64,000 nt of DNA from Aureispira sp963837355 (lineage in GTDB: Bacteria > Bacteroidota > Bacteroidia > Chitinophagales > Saprospiraceae). The position numbers and the translations under genes are program-made. Under the pieces are notes generated by a model. That model made no database searches. It had not been told where the DNA came from and saw nothing but the letters and a program-made list of their open reading frames with translations. The stretch's first letter is position 1. Each line of letters begins with the position of its first letter. Where the stretch lies: contig CAWIMY010000007.1 of the NCBI GenBank assembly GCA_963837355.1, positions 1,178,001 through 1,242,000 of the forward strand. The letters are read 5' to 3'. Positions 63,005 to 64,000 of this stretch are shown here, one piece after another.

Positions 63005-63913
63005 CTATTTCAGCAGCGCCCGATAAGCTTCTGCTCGTGTTCCATCTAACTTTACCATGATGCTATAGACCTGCCGTTTGGTATTAAAATCGGCGACTTG
63101 AAACAGCTCTAAAATTTCATCTTTTTTGGCATCCGAGAAAATTTGTACCCACATGGAGTTGGGGTTAGATTGGTTGGTTGCGTCGATGATCTGCAAGGCT
63201 TTGTACACAGAGGTGAGGCCTTTGGCCATTTGGTCTTCTTGCGTAATGCGGTCTAGGCCTAACAAATAATATTGGTACATGGCGCGGCGCATGTTTTGCA
63301 TTCTAGGATTGAGCAAATTTTCGATTAACCAATAACGGCTACGGTTGATGGTTCCTGCGGCCGTCCAGCCTTTGACCCCACTACGGGGAACAGCATTGAG
63401 AATATCTTGTGCCTTTTGTAAGTACGTTTCGCCTCCCATTTCTGAAAAAGAATCGTAATCCATACCTAAGATCACATAAGCGTAGAAGGCCAAGGTAGAC
63501 GTGAGGTTAGAAGTATACGTATTTTCCGAAAAATCCAAGCGCTCGTATTCACGAAAGGAAAATTCAAAATCTTTATCCAATGTCTGGAACAAAACAGAAT
63601 TGTAGCCACTGCCGTAAACAGGGCGGCTAGCCTGAATGGTCATTTCGCCCTTAAAATAGGTCTGTGACACCTCCTCGTTGATCGTAATTACAATATTGAG
63701 ATCAATGCGCTCTCCTGGTTCAAAATCATCTTCCAACCAGTTTCGCGTATTCATAAACTCTGCTACCGTCGTTTCAAAGTTTTTGAACAACCTCGGGTCA
63801 ACCGATTGAATCTTGGGGGTGTTAACAGTGACTTGGGTATTAAATTCCTGCGCTTTAGTAACTTGAAGCGTCAAGAGCAACAACAATGTAGCAAGAAGGG
63901 ATAATTTGAACAT
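63005..63913 (-). CDS. porD: PorD/DUF4835 type IX secretion system protein
   Basis: 302 aa from the ATG at 63913, giving a signal peptide (MFKLSLLATLLLLLTLQVTKAQ); the frame stays open upstream to the window edge but with no sensible start. DUF4835 features: EFNTQVTVNTPKIQSVDPRLFKNFETTVAEFMNTRNW, then ERIDLNIVITINE, TFKGEMTIQASRPVYGSGYNSVLF-type stretch, LAFYAYVILGMDYDSFSEMGGETYLQKAQDI, and ENLLNPRMQNMRRAMYQYYLLGLD. The family is periplasmic and linked to the T9SS, the machine that exports the sorting-domain proteins seen throughout this window. In many Bacteroidota it lies between coaBC and recN; the upstream gene is outside the window. Confidence 0.88.
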   Translation of the reverse strand: MFKLSLLATLLLLLTLQVTKAQEFNTQVTVNTPKIQSVDPRLFKNFETTVAEFMNTRNWLEDDFEPGERIDLNIVITINEEVSQTYFKGEMTIQASRPVYGSGYNSVLFQTLDKDFEFSFREYERLDFSENTYTSNLTSTLAFYAYVILGMDYDSFSEMGGETYLQKAQDILNAVPRSGVKGWTAAGTINRSRYWLIENLLNPRMQNMRRAMYQYYLLGLDRITQEDQMAKGLTSVYKALQIIDATNQSNPNSMWVQIFSDAKKDEILELFQVADFNTKRQVYSIMVKLDGTRAEAYRALLK

Positions 63914-64000
63914 GATAATGGATTGTAATGCGAATAAAAACAACAGCTTTTTTACAAGGGGCGCGATTCCCTGTTTATAAAGAAAACGAAAAAAATGCGC

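Noticed and set aside
1..64000. tRNA or rRNA genes
   Set aside because: No cloverleaf-like segments with T-loop GTTCRANNC context or rRNA-like sequence were noticed by eye; a covariance search was not possible.
63914..64000. Extension of the PorD-like frame to the window edge
   Set aside because: The frame is open, but the only start that gives a signal peptide is the ATG at 63913; upstream codons look like leader sequence.

Overview
The window reads as a chromosomal segment of a Bacteroidota bacterium, most likely of the Saprospiria type. Supporting signs are several proteins with type IX secretion system (T9SS) C-terminal sorting domains, a DUF4835/PorD T9SS component, a family S46 dipeptidyl-peptidase, giant Ig-like-repeat surface proteins, start sites without clear Shine-Dalgarno sequences, and several promoter-like TTG-N18-23-TAnnTTTG sequences. 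The assignment comes from protein families and sequence style, not from a database search.

Left part (1-23.1 kb): mostly intact genes. In order: the start of a leftward membrane protein, a DEAD-box RNA helicase, a T9SS-exported 941-aa protein, an S46 peptidase of probable Asp/Glu-specific (DPP11) type, a small lipoprotein, an outer-membrane barrel-like protein, a Tat-exported PhoX-type phosphatase, an M19-dipeptidase-like protein that seems to have lost its metal ligands, folD, udk with an alpha/beta hydrolase, lptB behind alanine dehydrogenase, a GT39-type membrane glycosyltransferase, then a rightward run gmk, apaG, a lutA-like Fe-S protein and a DUF3137-like gene split at an A10 run.

Middle (23.4-57.3 kb): two giant paralogous T9SS cargo genes (3342 aa, and about 4007 aa broken by one extra base) on the + strand flank an unusual tandem array at 33.5-45.1 kb. 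The array unit has a small coiled-coil gene and a large exported-protein gene on the - strand, divergent from an FG-GAP/VCBS T9SS cargo gene on the + strand. One unit spans about 33,839-39,126 and the next about 39,127-43,190, followed by a further FG-GAP copy. Flanks of the repeats are nearly identical while the bodies of the large genes have diverged strongly. Every large and FG-GAP gene in the array carries frameshifts, and different ones in each copy. Orphan gene ends and MITE-like inverted-repeat elements mark recombination points. This array is the most unusual part of the window.

Right part (57.4-64 kb): a GT-C-like membrane protein and an M48-like lipoprotein whose HExxH is lost (leftward pair), uvrA rightward, and a PorD-like T9SS gene leftward. 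PorD links functionally to the many sorting-domain proteins in the window. I saw no tRNA, rRNA, CRISPR array, transposase or integrase.
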